A stretch of 64,000 bases of DNA from Arcuatula senhousia (Eukaryota; Mollusca; Bivalvia; Mytilida; Mytilidae), in assembly GCA_963971305.1 (NCBI GenBank), contig OZ020313.1, positions 56,740,203 through 56,804,202 of the forward strand, given 5' to 3'. The notes below the pieces were generated by a model, which had not been told where the DNA came from, searched no databases, and saw only the letters and a program-made list of their open reading frames with translations. How positions within the stretch are numbered: the first letter of the stretch is position 1; each line of letters starts with the position of its first letter. Made by a program: the position numbers and the translations under genes. Of the stretch, positions 1 through 10,961 are shown one piece after another.

Positions 1-260
1 GAGCAAGAACTGTTTGCAAGAAATGAGCAGCAATTTCTGCAAACCTCTGGCACACTATCAGATGCAGAAAATTTTAAAGAAAATAAATTGTCTGCAAGAA
101 GTTTGCTGGAACTAAATATAACCTGGACTGTTGGCAAAAAATTGGCAGCAAAATTGAATTTCAGATAATTTGTATTCCTGTTTGCAGGAAGTTTGCAGCA
201 ATTACAACTTAACATATTGGTTTACATTATTGTGTGCAACAAGTTTGCGGGAACTATTTA
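1..260. repeat. Degenerate GCAGGAA / TGCAGCAA motif cluster, left
   Basis: Short motifs of the kind TTTGCAGGAAGTTTGCAGCAA recur in imperfect form every few tens of bases. No reading frame of interest is seen. A second cluster with the same vocabulary lies at 815-1160. Between the clusters (262-814) the DNA is AT-rich and I see nothing in it. The family is not recognised. Confidence 0.45.
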
Positions 261-814
261 AACCAATCAAATCACAAAAACGGTCCCTTAACTATGAATT
301 ATTGAGAAATACCGCTCCCTGAAAAATTTGAATGTGTTAACTTAGTTTGGCCATTTAGTTGATTTTAAAGTAACTCCAACATGTACTGTGCAGGAATTAG
401 AAATAATTCTGATACAAAATATTGTTTGTTTATTTGAGGATTGCACATTTTAATTTTATTTGTGAATAGGAAATTTTTACTTGTCTTGATCAAAACACTA
501 GCTTGGTAAGTCGCTTTATATACTTAATTAATTTTGAAATTAAGGATCAATTATTCAATGTTCAAACTTCAGAACAGAATTATCTGAAATTTATTAAAAA
601 CTTAAAGGAATTATTAATGTGTATATATGTATTTTTTTTACTTAGAATACAAAGAGGGTAAATGTATTTATTTTATTTTTTAATTGAGATGTGATAACCT
701 CCAGATGTAAAATAATATTGTTTAATTACATTTCATTCAATAAGCTCAGTTTCATTGTACAAGACTTGTAGTTAATAGATTTTTTTATAGATTTTTATAT
801 TTGCATGTGTATTT

Positions 815-1160
815 GTGTGCAGGCATTGCACACAGTTTGCAGTAATCTACAATTTGAATTTTTTATGTGCAGGCAGCTTTTTCCAGCATACTGTGTGCGG
901 GAATCTATTGGCAACAAACGCTGTATACTGTGTGCAGGAAAACTCATTTACATACGAAATACGCGCTTTGCTGCAAACAATTAGCAGCAAGCTTGCCGCA
1001 CATAGTTGCTGCGTGTTGTTGCAAACTGTGCAGAAACCGATGGGCTAAAGTGTGCAGCTAAACTAATTTGCATACGAAATATGCACTTGCAACAAGCTTG
1101 CTGCAGACAGTTTGCAGCATGGTTGCTGCTCATTTGCTGCGGCGGGGAAATAGCCATGTG
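815..1160. repeat. Degenerate GCAGGAA / TGCAGCAA motif cluster, right
   Basis: Two longer sub-units sharing CATACGAAATA(C/T)GC about 120 bp apart, mixed with GTGTGCAGG and TTGCAGCA words. Three overlapping short frames (60-77 codons) run through the cluster because the repeats lack stops; they show no protein-like composition and I do not call them genes. 1166-1408 is AT-rich with nothing recognised. Confidence 0.45.
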
Positions 1161-1412
1161 TAACATGCCATTGTTTATTAATAAAATGTAGGACCATTCA
1201 ATTTTATTTTAGGAGTTATTTCCCATAGAAGGTCAGAAATGGTCATTATTACAGTCTTTCATCATTTTGTACAAACAATAAAAGCTAGAAAAAAGTTTTA
1301 ATTACATTATTGATTAATTAGTTAAGCCCTTCAAATAGCACATATATTACAGGAGATTTTAGATTACCCCTTATTTGAGTTATTGTGCCTTTTGTCAATA
1401 ACTGTCCATATA

Positions 1413-1531
1413 TCCAGTCATGATTTCATGGTGTGGGGACGAAGTAGATATATAAAAATTATCCAAAAAAAAAAAAAAAAAAAAAACACTACAACACTAC
1501 TTTGTCCTCACACTATGAAATCATGACTGGA
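1413..1531. repeat. Inverted repeat around poly-A
   Basis: 1414-1448 is the near reverse complement (about 32 of 35 positions) of 1497-1531; the arms contain CCAGTCATGATTTCAT and ATGAAATCATGACTGG. The loop of about 48 bp includes an uninterrupted run of about 22 A. The right arm is part of the retrozyme unit, so the left arm is an inverted extra copy at its edge. Confidence 0.75.
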
Positions 1532-2170
1532 TCAGACCACAAAATTCAAAATTGTTCTGAGAAATAACAAGACAGTCTGTTGGTACGGTGTTGATGCTGA
1601 AACAAACTTTTGTTTTTGGAGCCACTAGGTCGATTGCCACTGCTGTGTGGACCAGAGGTCCCCGAGGGTAATTATAAGCCTAGTCGTCAGACTTGTCTGA
1701 CACGATTTACACCGTATAAAATGTGTTCTAAATTGTCCGTAATTAAATTCAAATTTGATTAAAACACTAGGGTTCTTTCCATGTATTGCACATGGTCGAT
1801 CTCCTTTGTGCTGGATTTGGCTTCCTGGTTCGATTATTTTGGTTTTGGAGTATGTCTCTTTCGATAAATTTTGATTTATATTTTCCTATTTTTGGGACAA
1901 ATGCTACTGATGAGAGGTTACTCCTCGAAATGTATACATATAGCATATAGAAATTTACCGGTTGACACCGACTTTTTGGTGGTTTTGTTTTTATATATAC
2001 ATATATAAAATCATCCAAAAAACAACACTACTTCTTTCTCACACCATGAAATCATGACCGGATCAGACCACACGTGTGGCATGATGCAGTGTTACTAAAA
2101 AACTTGAAAATGGATCTGAGAAATAACAAGACAGTCGGTTGGTACGGTGCTGATGCTGAAACAAACCTCC
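1449..2170 (+). mobile_element. Retrozyme-like element, about 531-bp period, 1.4 units
   Basis: The block 1449-1610 (ending GCTGAAACAAAC) recurs in order at about 1999-2166, giving a head-to-tail period of about 531 bp. One complete hammerhead ribozyme lies between them at 1901-1946. Words in 1640-1900 align in order with the smaller retrozyme at 23434-24195: CCACTGCTG.TGG, CCCCGAGG, CTA.GGTTCTT, ATTTTGGTTTT and then the ribozyme, so the two are diverged relatives. Animal retrozymes are non-coding retroelements that make circular RNAs through such ribozymes and are thought to borrow Penelope-like reverse transcriptase. No coding sequence is present here. Only one ribozyme copy is complete, so this copy would not release a monomer by itself. 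Confidence 0.7.
1901..1946 (+). ncRNA. Type I hammerhead ribozyme (retrozyme 1)
   Basis: The core CTGATGA (1907-1913) and GAAA (1927-1930) are intact. Stem I pairs 1901-1906 (ATGCTA) with 1941-1946 (TAGCAT), six Watson-Crick pairs. Stem II pairs 1914-1917 (GAGG) with 1923-1926 (CCTC) around a 5-base loop. Stem III is minimal, 1930-1932 with 1937-1939 and a 4-base loop. The scissile triplet is ATA, cut after 1940. ATA is permitted by the UH rule but usually weaker than GTC. Short stem III is typical of metazoan retroelement hammerheads, which often act as dimers. Confidence 0.75.
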
Positions 2171-2752
2171 ACAGAGTGGTTGGGGGCACATATTATAACA
2201 AGCTTTTAATTGCTAAAATTTTCATCTCTACTCTTTGATGTGCATTGAGTTACTGGATTTTATCAGTTGACCCATTATTAATCTTAGGGACCTTTTCATG
2301 TCAAAAATGGGTTGGCATAGAAGTCAGGTGAACGATTTAGGCTCATTGGAGCATCTTGTTTTCATATTTATTTTGGTCTTTCATTCCATAAGATTATCTG
2401 GAGCTTTGTGATATGCAACAAGTAAGGAACATGGTATTGTTATGCAATACCCTCAGAATAATATAACCTATTCAATTTTAACTCCTCTGGCGCCAAAACT
2501 TGTTGCAATTTTTCTTTCATAAGAATCGTCTAAGCAACCGCTGTTAGCCATTTGATATATTGTATTTGATGATAAATACTTTCTGTTGTGAAATAATGAA
2601 ATCTTTTGTAACAGTTTCTTAAATTTTCATGTATTCGAATTTAAACGTTGTGGCCCATAAAAGGTGAAAACTAGTTTTCTGTGTTTTTTAGTCTAAAAGA
2701 TGTAAACTTGTCCAGATAGAGAAAAGCTGTTGCTTGCACAAACGTACGTTCG
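2171..2752. other. AT-rich stretch, nothing recognised
   Basis: No long frame, RNA gene or clear repeat seen on either strand. Confidence 0.5.
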
Positions 2753-2754
2753 GC

Positions 2755-3515
2755 TCATTTTAGCTTACCTGGACCAAAGGTCCATGTGAGCTTTTCTCAT
2801 CACTTGGCATCCGTCGTCGTCGTCCGTCTGTCTTCTCCTCTGAAACCACTGATGGGATTTAGCTCTAACTTGGTCACAAGCATCCTTAGAGTGTTGGCTT
2901 TAAAAATTGTCAATTATAACTAAGGTCATAAAAACATGGCTAAAGACAGAACATGAGGTAAGACCACCTTTCGAGCATTATAACTCATAAACTATACCAT
3001 GTTCAAAATCAAATGCACAACAAAAGTCCTCTTTGAGTTGAACTTGTCAGACGGTCCCTTTAAGGTGTTATCTCTCTTGAAAGGTCAAAAATAGCGATTT
3101 CTGAAGTTTTCTGCCTATAACTTGAGAACGATTGTAGATCGAGAAAAACTTTGCAATGATGAAATGTTCAGCTCATTAAGCTCTACAAAGTAGCGATTTT
3201 TTTCTTATACGACTTCTAGGGGGGTGGTAAAGGGGGGTCCCATGCACGGGTGAACGGAAAATAAAATGGTCATTTCACGATGAACGAATGTAAGAAATTG
3301 GACAGCACGTTGCAATTTTGACAGTTTGCACGAAACACGGCTTATATAGGACACTCATGAACGGAAACAAGGGAAATAAAAACTCCAAACACGATGCACG
3401 AAAATAAGCCTTTACCACCCACTTCTAGCTTATATGCTATCTTCTCGGGGGGGGGTTGCACTCCCTATATAGAAGATGATAGGACGTGCCGCCGGAATAG
3501 GTAGCGCTTTTCAGC
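2755..3515 (+). repeat. Hairpin-capped interspersed repeat family F1, partial copy
   Basis: Begins with the family's 5' hairpin, TAGCTTACCTGGACC..GGTCCATGTGAGC, then CCGTCGTCGTCGTCCGTC and the conserved words CTTCTCCTCTGAAACCACTG and AACTTGGT. Related copies are at 15838-16846 (-), 22331-35512, 36895-38100, 39829-41442, 41469-44704 and 54071-55200 (-). A 201-bp MITE interrupts this copy. The usual 3' end (GGAGCCTCTTGTTT) is missing; the right edge is lost next to the 332-bp tandem array. Confidence 0.7.
3220..3420. mobile_element. 201-bp MITE with 8-bp target-site duplication
   Basis: Terminal inverted repeats GGGTGGTAAAGG (left) and CCTTTACCACCC (right). The direct repeat ACTTCTAG flanks it at 3212-3219 and 3421-3428. 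An 8-bp duplication is typical of hAT elements. No coding capacity. The interior has several ACGATGAACGAA/TGAACGG words. Confidence 0.8.
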
Positions 3516-3517
3516 TT

Positions 3518-6500
3518 TTCATATGTCTATTTCTTATCATAATGGTGGAAACTTTGTGCGAAAATGAAATTTGGAAGAAAAAAGTTTTGTTCCGATCCGT
3601 TCCGCAAAGTACCATTAGCCCCCGGGTAATGGTATTTAACGGAACGAAACGGAACAAGATTTTTTTTTCGATTTTCGTCATTAGTAGCATATCAGAGTCT
3701 CTATCATCTATTTCTAAGATAACCCAATACTATACCTAGATCTAAACGCACTCCTTTTAGTTCTAGCCTGAATAGGTTCATCTTCTCAGAAGGTAGGTAT
3801 AATAAATAATTGCGGACAACTTGTTGTATTTTCTTTACATTTCAAGTGTTTCATATGTCTATTTCTTATCACGATGGTGGAAACTTTGTGCGAAAATGAA
3901 ATTTGGAAGAAAAAAGTTTTGTTCCGTTCCGTTCCGCAAAGTACCATTAGCCCCCGGGTAATGGTATTTAACGGAACGAAACGGAACAAGATTTTTTTTT
4001 CGATTTTCGTCATTAGTAGTATATCAGAGTCTCTATCATCTATTTCTAAGATAACCCAATACTATACCTAGATCTAAACGCACTCCTTTTAGTTCTAGCC
4101 TGAATAGGTTCATCTTCTCAGAAGGTAGGTATAATAAATAATTGCGGACAACTTGTTGTATTTTCTTTACATTTCAAGTGTTTCATATGTCTATTTCTTA
4201 TCACGATGGTGGAAACTTTGTGCGAAAATGAAATTTGGAAGAAAGAATTTTTGTTCCGTTCCGTTCCGCAAAGTACCATTAGCCCCCGGGTAATGGTATT
4301 TAACGGAACGAAACGGAACAAGATTTTTTTTTCGATTTTCGTCATTAGTAGCATATCAGAGTCTCTATCATCTATTTCTAAGATAACCCAATACTATACC
4401 TAGATCTAAACGCACTCCTTTTAGTTCTAGCCTGAATAGGTTCATCTTCTCAGAAGGTAGGTATAATAAATAATTGCGGACAACTTGTTGTATTTTCTTT
4501 ACATTTCAAGTGTTTCATATGTCTATTTCTTATCACGATGGTGGAAACTTTGTGCGAAAATGAAATTTGGAAGAAAAAATTTTTGTTCCGTTCCGTTCCG
4601 CAAAGTACCATTAGCCCCCGGGTAATGGTATTTAACGGAACGAAACGGAACAAGATTTTTTTTCGATTTTCGTCATTAGTAGCATATCAGAGTCTCTATC
4701 ATCTATTTCTAAGATAACCCAATACTATACCTAGATCTAAACGCACTCCTTTTAGTTCTAGCCTGAATAGGTTCATCTTCTCAGAAGGTAGGTATAATAA
4801 ATAATTGCGGACAACTTGTTGTATTTTCTTTACATTTCAAGTGTTTCATATGTCTATTTCTTATCACGATGGTGGAAACTTTGTGCGAAAATGAAATTTG
4901 GAAGAAAAAATTTTTGTTCCGTTCCGTTCCGCAAAGTACCATTAGCCCCCGGGTAATGGTATTTAACGGAACGAAACGGAACAAGATTTTTTTTCGATTT
5001 TCGTCATTAGTAGCATATCAGAGTCTCTATCATCTATTTCTAAGATAACCCAATACTATACCTAGATCTAAACGCACTCCTTTTAGTTCTAGCCTGAATA
5101 GGTTCATCTTCTCAGAAGGTAGGTATAATAAATAATTGCGGACAACTTGTTGTATTTTCTTTACATTTCAAGTGTTTCATATGTCTATTTCTTATCACGA
5201 TGGTGGAAACTTTGTGCGAAAATGAAATTTGGAAGAAAAAAGTTTTGTTCCGTTCCGTTCCGCAAAGTACCATTAGCCCCCGGGTAATGGTATTTAACGG
5301 AACGAAACGGAACAAGATTTTTTTTTCGATTTTCGTCATTAGTAGCATATCAGAGTCTCTATCATCTATTTCTAAGATAACCCAATACTATACCTAGATC
5401 TAAACGCACTCCTTTTAGTTCTAGCCTGAATAGGTTCATCTTCGCAGAAGGAAGGTATAATAAATAATTGCGGACAACTTGTTGTATTTTCTTTACATTT
5501 CAAGTGTTTCATATGTCTATTTCTTATCACGATGGTGGAAACTTTGTGCGAAAATGAAATTTGGAAGAAAAAAATTTTGTTCCGTTCCGTTCCGCAAAGT
5601 ACCATTAGCCCCCGGGTAATGGTATTTAACGGAACGAAACGGAACAAGATTTTTTTTTCGATTTTCGTCATTAGTAGCATATCAGAGTCTCTATCATCTA
5701 TTTCTAAGATAACCCAATACTATACCTAGATCTAAACGCACTCCTTTTAGTTCTAGCCTGAATAGGTTCATCTTCTCAGAAGGTAGGTATAATAAATAAT
5801 TGCGGACAACTTGTTGTATTTTCTTTACATTTCAAGTGTTTCATATGTCTATTTCTTATCACGATGGTGGAAACTTTGTGCGAAAATGAAATTTGGAAGA
5901 AAAAAATTTTGTTCCGTTCCGTTCCGCAAAGTACCATTAGCCCCCGGGTAATGGTATTTAACGGAACGAAACGGAACAAGATTTTTTTTTCGATTTTCGT
6001 CATTAGTAGCATATCAGAGTCTCTATCATCTATTTCTAAGATAACCCAATACTATACCTAGATCTAAACGCACTCCTTTTAGTTCTAGCCTGAATAGGTT
6101 CATCTTCTCAGAAGGTAGGTATAATAAATAATTGCGGACAACTTGTTGTATTTTCTTTACATTTCAAGTGTTTCATATGTCTATTTCTTATCACGATGGT
6201 GGAAACTTTGTGCGAAAATGAAATTTGGAAGAAAAAAGTTTTGTTCCGTTCCGTTCCGCAAAGTACCATTAGCCCCCGGGTAATGGTATTTAACGGAACG
6301 AAACGGAACAAGATTTTTTTTTCGATTTTCGTCATTAATAGCATATCAGAGTCTCTATCATCTATTTCTAAGATAACCCAATACTATACCTAGATCTAAA
6401 CGCACTCCTTTTAGTTCTAGCCTGAATAGGTTCATCTTCTCAGAAGGTAGGTATAATAAATAATTGCGGACAACTTGTTGTATTTTCTTTACATTTCAAT

Positions 6501-8399
6501 TGTTTCATATGTCTATTTCTTATCACGATGGTGGAAACTTTGTGCGAAAATGAAATTTGGAAGAAAAAAGTTTTGTTCCGTTCCGTTCCGCAAAGTACCA
6601 TTAGCCCCCGGGTAATGGTATTTAACGGAACGAAACGGAACAAGATTTTTTTTTCGATTTTCGTCATTAGTAGCATATCAGAGTCTCTATCATCTATTTC
6701 TAAGATAACCCAATACTATACCTAGATCTAAACGCACTCCTTTTAGTTCTAGCCTGAATAGGTTCATCTTCTCAGAAGGTAGGTATAATAAATAATTGCG
6801 GACAACTTGTTGTATTTTCTTTACATTTCAAGTGTTTCATATGTCTATTTCTTATCACGATGGTGGAAACTTTGTGCGAAAATGAAATTTGGAAGAAAAA
6901 ATTTTTGTTCCGTTCCGTTCCGCAAAGTACCATTAGCCCCCGGGTAATGGTATTTAACGGAACGAAACGGAACAAGATTTTTTTTTCGATTTTCGTCATT
7001 AGTAGCATATCAGAGTCTCTATCATCTATTTCTAAGATAACCCAATACTATACCTAGATCTAAACGCACTCCTTTTAGTTCTAGCCTGAATAGGTTCATC
7101 TTCTCAGAAGGTAGGTATAATAAATAATTGCGGACAACTTGTTGTATTTTCTTTACATTTCAAGTGTTTCATATGTCTATTTCTTATCACGATGGTGGAA
7201 ACTTTGTGCGAAAATGAAATTTGGAAGAAAAAATTTTTGTTCCGTTCCGTTCCGCAAAGTACCATTAGCCCCCGGGTAATGGTATTTAACGGAACGAAAC
7301 GGAACAAGATTTTTTTTTCGATTTTCGTCATTAGTAGCATATCAGAGTCTCTATCATCTATTTCTAAGATAACCCAATACTATACCTAGATCTAAACGCA
7401 CTCCTTTTAGTTCTAGCCTGAATAGGTTCATCTTCTCAGAAGGTAGGTATAATAAATAATTGCGGACAACTTGTTGTATTTTCTTTACATTTCAAGTGTT
7501 TCATATGTCTATTTCTTATCACGATGGTGGAAACTTTGTGCGAAAATGAAATTTGGAAGAAAAAAATTTTGTTCCGTTCCGTTCCGCAAAGTACCATTAG
7601 CCCCCGGGTAATGGTATTTAACGGAACGAAACGGAACAAGATTTTTTTTCGATTTTCGTCATTAGTAGCATATCAGAGTCTCTATCATCTATTTCTAAGA
7701 TAACCCAATACTATACCTAGATCTAAACGCACTCCTTTTAGTTCTAGCCTGAATAGGTTCATCTTCTCAGAAGGAAGGTATAATAAATAATTGCGGACAA
7801 CTTGTTGTATTTTCTTTACATTTCAAGTGTTTCATATGTCTATTTCTTATCACGATGGTGGAAACTTTGTGCGAAAATGAAATTTGGAAGAAAAAATTTT
7901 TGTTCCGTTCCGTTCCGCAAAGTACCATTAGCCCCCGGGTAATGGTATTTAACGGAACGAAACGGAACAAGATTTTTTTTTCGATTTTCGTCATTAGTAG
8001 CATATCAGAGTCTCTATCATCTATTTCTAAGATAACCCAATACTATACCTAGATCTAAACGCACTCCTTTTAGTTCTAGCCTGAATAGGTTCATCTTCTC
8101 AGAAGGTAGGTATAATAAATAATTGCGGACAACTTGTTGTATTTTCTTTACATTTCAAGTGTTTCATATGTCTATTTCTCATCACGATGGTGGAAACTTT
8201 GTGCGAAAATGAAATTTGGAAGAAAAAATTTTTGTTCCGTTCCGTTCCGCAAAGTACCATTAGCCCCCGGGTAATGGTATTTAACGGAACGAAACGGAAC
8301 AAGATTTTTTTTCGATTTTCGTCATTAGTAGCATATCAGAGTCTCTATCATCTATTTCTAAGATAACCCAATACTATACCTAGATCTAAACGCACTCCT
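3518..8399. repeat. Satellite-like tandem array, about 15 units of 331-332 bp
   Basis: The core CCCCCGGGTAATGG occurs 15 times at a spacing of 331-332 bp (first near 3619, last near 8266). Units differ by few substitutions and by T-run length (8-9 T near the GATTTTTTTT tract). Each unit has a long imperfect palindrome: GTTCCGTTCCGTTCCG.. TACCATTA | CCCCCGGG | TAATGGTA ..CGGAACGAAACGGAAC. Open frames of 65-78 codons on both strands repeat once per unit because of high unit identity; they are not convincing genes. The array starts abruptly after TTTTCATATGTCTA and ends after AACGCACTCCT. It lies 3' of the coding exon at 9405-10787 on the minus strand, so it may be intronic to that gene. Confidence 0.95.
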
Positions 8400-8590
8400 A
8401 AACAAGGCCATGTTAAAATATAGCTTTAAATATCTGAACAGACTATTAAAGTAGGGATGATTTATAAAACTTTTAATTTATGATACAAAAATGTGAAATT
8501 CATACACAAGGACTAGTTTAGAAGCAAGTCCTTGTCATAGTTAAAAAAAATATATTAATAAAAATTTTCCCCTTATGGATCCCCATGTCT

Positions 8591-8628
8591 TGTTCCGTTC
8601 CGTTCCGTTTCGTTCCGTTCCGTTCCGC
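8591..8628. repeat. GTTCC pentamer run related to the array palindrome
   Basis: A run of GTTCC/GTTTC pentamers followed by GCAAAGTACCA, the same words as the left palindrome arm of the 332-bp unit, but standing alone about 200 bp outside the array. The rest of 8400-9296 is AT-rich with a (GAAT) tetramer run near 8855 and nothing else recognised. Confidence 0.7.
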
Positions 8629-9404
8629 AAAGTACCAATAGCCATTTAATGTAAGTGACACAGCCCACAAAAAACAAGCTAGTTTACTTAAAATATTAAA
8701 CCTACAAATTAAATGTACAAATGATGTATAGAGCTATAGTTTTCCTAGATAGCTGCTTACAGTTTTGAGAGGAAATAATATCACTGAGACAATTTAAGGA
8801 ATCACTATTTATGAAGATATTGTGCACTGAAATTATAGAATACAGTTCATGTACATGAATGAATGAATGAATGTACATGTATCCATCTGAAATTAAGATT
8901 AAAACTGTGCATACATGTAGTTACACATAATATAACCAAACCTTGTATCAAAATGTCTAACATGTTAGTAACAGAATGAAATTATTAGTAACTATGGCAA
9001 CAAAACCAAACATTATAAACACACACAAACTATAGGTTATACCTGACGATGTAATTTTCTTTTCTTGGACATTTTGAAGTGCTGAATGAAAATAGCATAA
9101 AACTTTAACCTTAACCATGTTAACTGATAATTTTTATAAACATTAAGATTCTCTTACAGGTTAAAAAAATACATGTAGGTAGACTTTCAGCATTCAAACA
9201 AGCTCTAAACCATAATGATTGTTTTATGTACTATATTTTATGATATTCTGTTTATATTAATTCATTTTTGTTTTTCAATTTTATCTCTTTAACTTTTTAT
9301 AGACTTTTGAATGCCTTTGAAGAGTCATCAATGGACAAAATATAATTAAACAAATTCACAATTAAACTCTCTTCTGAAGTTTTTGTATCTAAATGGTTAC
9401 CTAC

Positions 9405-10787
9405 CAAAGGAGTGGATGCTGTCTGCTGGAGCCGTTTATGTCTGTATGGAATGGCATATCCTGATGGGTCTATGTAAACATCGCAGTCTGTGTCGTCACG
9501 GAAGTTTATCTTCAGAGGGTCTACATACACAGGATCATCAAAAATACTGTCGCGACTCAAACATTCGGCACTGAAGCTTCTCTTTAAGCTACCACTAGGT
9601 GGCAGTTCATCCTGAGGTAGATCCCAATGTTTGATTTTTCCGAGATCAAGTTTGTTATTCAACTCTTCATACAGGGGTGAGACATTGTTTGTTTTCGTGA
9701 TTTCTGCAGGTCTTTTAGGAACCTCTGGTCTCTCTTTCCTATTGAATGATTGGGTTTTAGGTCTATCAATTGGTGGGGGAGGCCTGTTGGGTTTTAGAGG
9801 TTTTTTACAACTTTCGTCTGCATTCTTGTCATTTTTTGTAATGCGTCTATATGCTGGGACATTTTGAAAAATATCATCAGGAACAGTTTCATATGTATGC
9901 ACCTCTTCTTTTTCCAATTTTGCTTTTTCTGGTTTATTCACAAGTTTAAGCTTCATATAGTCATCATGTGCACCTGTTCTTGGAGGTTTTGAAGGAGGAC
10001 CACTAGGTGTCATTGTTGTAGGTTTACTTCCTGTTTCCCATAATGCACCATATTCTTTTGCTGAGTCATCTTCCTCATGAGCTTGACTGGGAGGTCTAGA
10101 TCTGGGTTTTATGGGTGGGGTTGGTTTTAAGTCTTTGGTTTCTAATTCAGAGCTTGGAGGTCTGGACCTCGGTCTTGCTTTAGGTGTTGGTTTGAAATCA
10201 GTCTGACTATTCTCTGACCCATTAATTGCTATTTTTGGTCTTAACTTAACAGGCGATGAATGTACAACTGATGGGTTTTCATCATCAAAACTATCTTTCT
10301 TTTCAAACATTTTAGTTCTTTCTGCCACAGAAACGGGCCTTGATGGTGAAAATCGTGAAACATTTGACCTCAGCTGAACGTCATTAAGCTCTATGTCTGA
10401 CCTCACATTTTTCAACACAGGAGAATTTTGATTGCTGCCTTCAGAGTTTTTGACTAATGAACTAACTGGGCAGGATTCTCTACTTGGCCTTCGAAGGATT
10501 TGATCTCGTGTTGATTTGAATTCTCCTCCATTTTGGTTTTCTTTACTTCTCAACACTGCCTGGGTCGGTACCTTTTTAGGACTTCCATCTTGGAGAAAGT
10601 CAGCAGATTTCCTTACGTTTCCTTTTTCGTTTGTCGTTACTCCTGAAGAAAATGGTCTTAAAACTCTCTTTGGACTGCCTTCTGTTGTAGAATTATTTGT
10701 TTCTGACTCAAATCTTTTACGTATATTTTCCATCTGTCCCGATGGTAGTTGTCGTACACTAGTATTTCCTGGCACATTTTGAGACAT
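9405..10787 (-). CDS. N-terminal coding exon of a disordered Pro/Tyr-rich protein, tentatively DENND2-like
   Basis: An open frame of 461 residues from ATG at 10787 to a likely splice donor (CTTTG|gtaggt) after base 9405. The frame runs on to 9297, but those last 35 codons are probably intron. An in-frame TAA lies three codons upstream of the ATG, which supports this start. The protein is low-complexity and Ser/Pro/Lys-rich, with no folded domain visible. Proline motifs that could bind SH3 domains lie near residues 224-233, 264-272 and 332-343. Tyrosine motifs that could bind SH2 domains are YETVP, YEELN, YVDPL and YIDPS (299-440). There is also a short helix-like VAERTKMFE near 154-162 and RHKRL near the end. 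RHKRL, KPPRT and the overall plan recall the long disordered N-terminus of DENND2 Rab-GEFs, which precedes a DENN domain. No DENN exon is seen in 1-9296, so this assignment is weak. An SH3/SH2 adaptor is the alternative. Confidence 0.6.
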
Positions 10788-10887
10788 CTTTTTTTAACAT
10801 CACATCATGGGTGGATCTTTACATCGTCAAAAAGTCTTTAATATTGAAAAACAATCTTACATTCTTTCCACATGATTAACTTTTCTT
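10788..10887 (-). promoter_or_regulatory. 5' leader of the minus-strand exon, with several upstream ORFs
   Basis: On the minus strand a good acceptor (polypyrimidine TATTTTTTATCTTTTCAG) ends at 10888, so the exon probably starts at 10887. The 100-base leader then holds several upstream ATGs: one 11-codon uORF, three minimal ones (ATG-TAA, ATG-ATG-TGA, ATG-TGA), and one that overlaps the main start out of frame. Such leaders usually lower translation. Upstream non-coding exons would lie at higher coordinates and are not identified. Confidence 0.5.
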
Positions 10888-10961
10888 CTGAAAAGATAAA
10901 AAATATAATTTATATTTTTAAAATCTCATAAGTATAATGGCTTTGAAAAATAAAAAGCTAC

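Noticed and set aside
3476..8302. Repeated 65-102 codon frames in the 332-bp array
   Set aside because: They recur only because the array units are nearly identical, appear on both strands, overlap each other and show no known motif.
3518..8399. CRISPR-like periodic repeats
   Set aside because: Units are contiguous 332-bp copies with no short repeat/unique spacer pattern, and the genome is animal.
1..8399. DENN-domain exons for the minus-strand gene
   Set aside because: Searched for but none recognised; the downstream exons are probably beyond the window or too short to see by eye.
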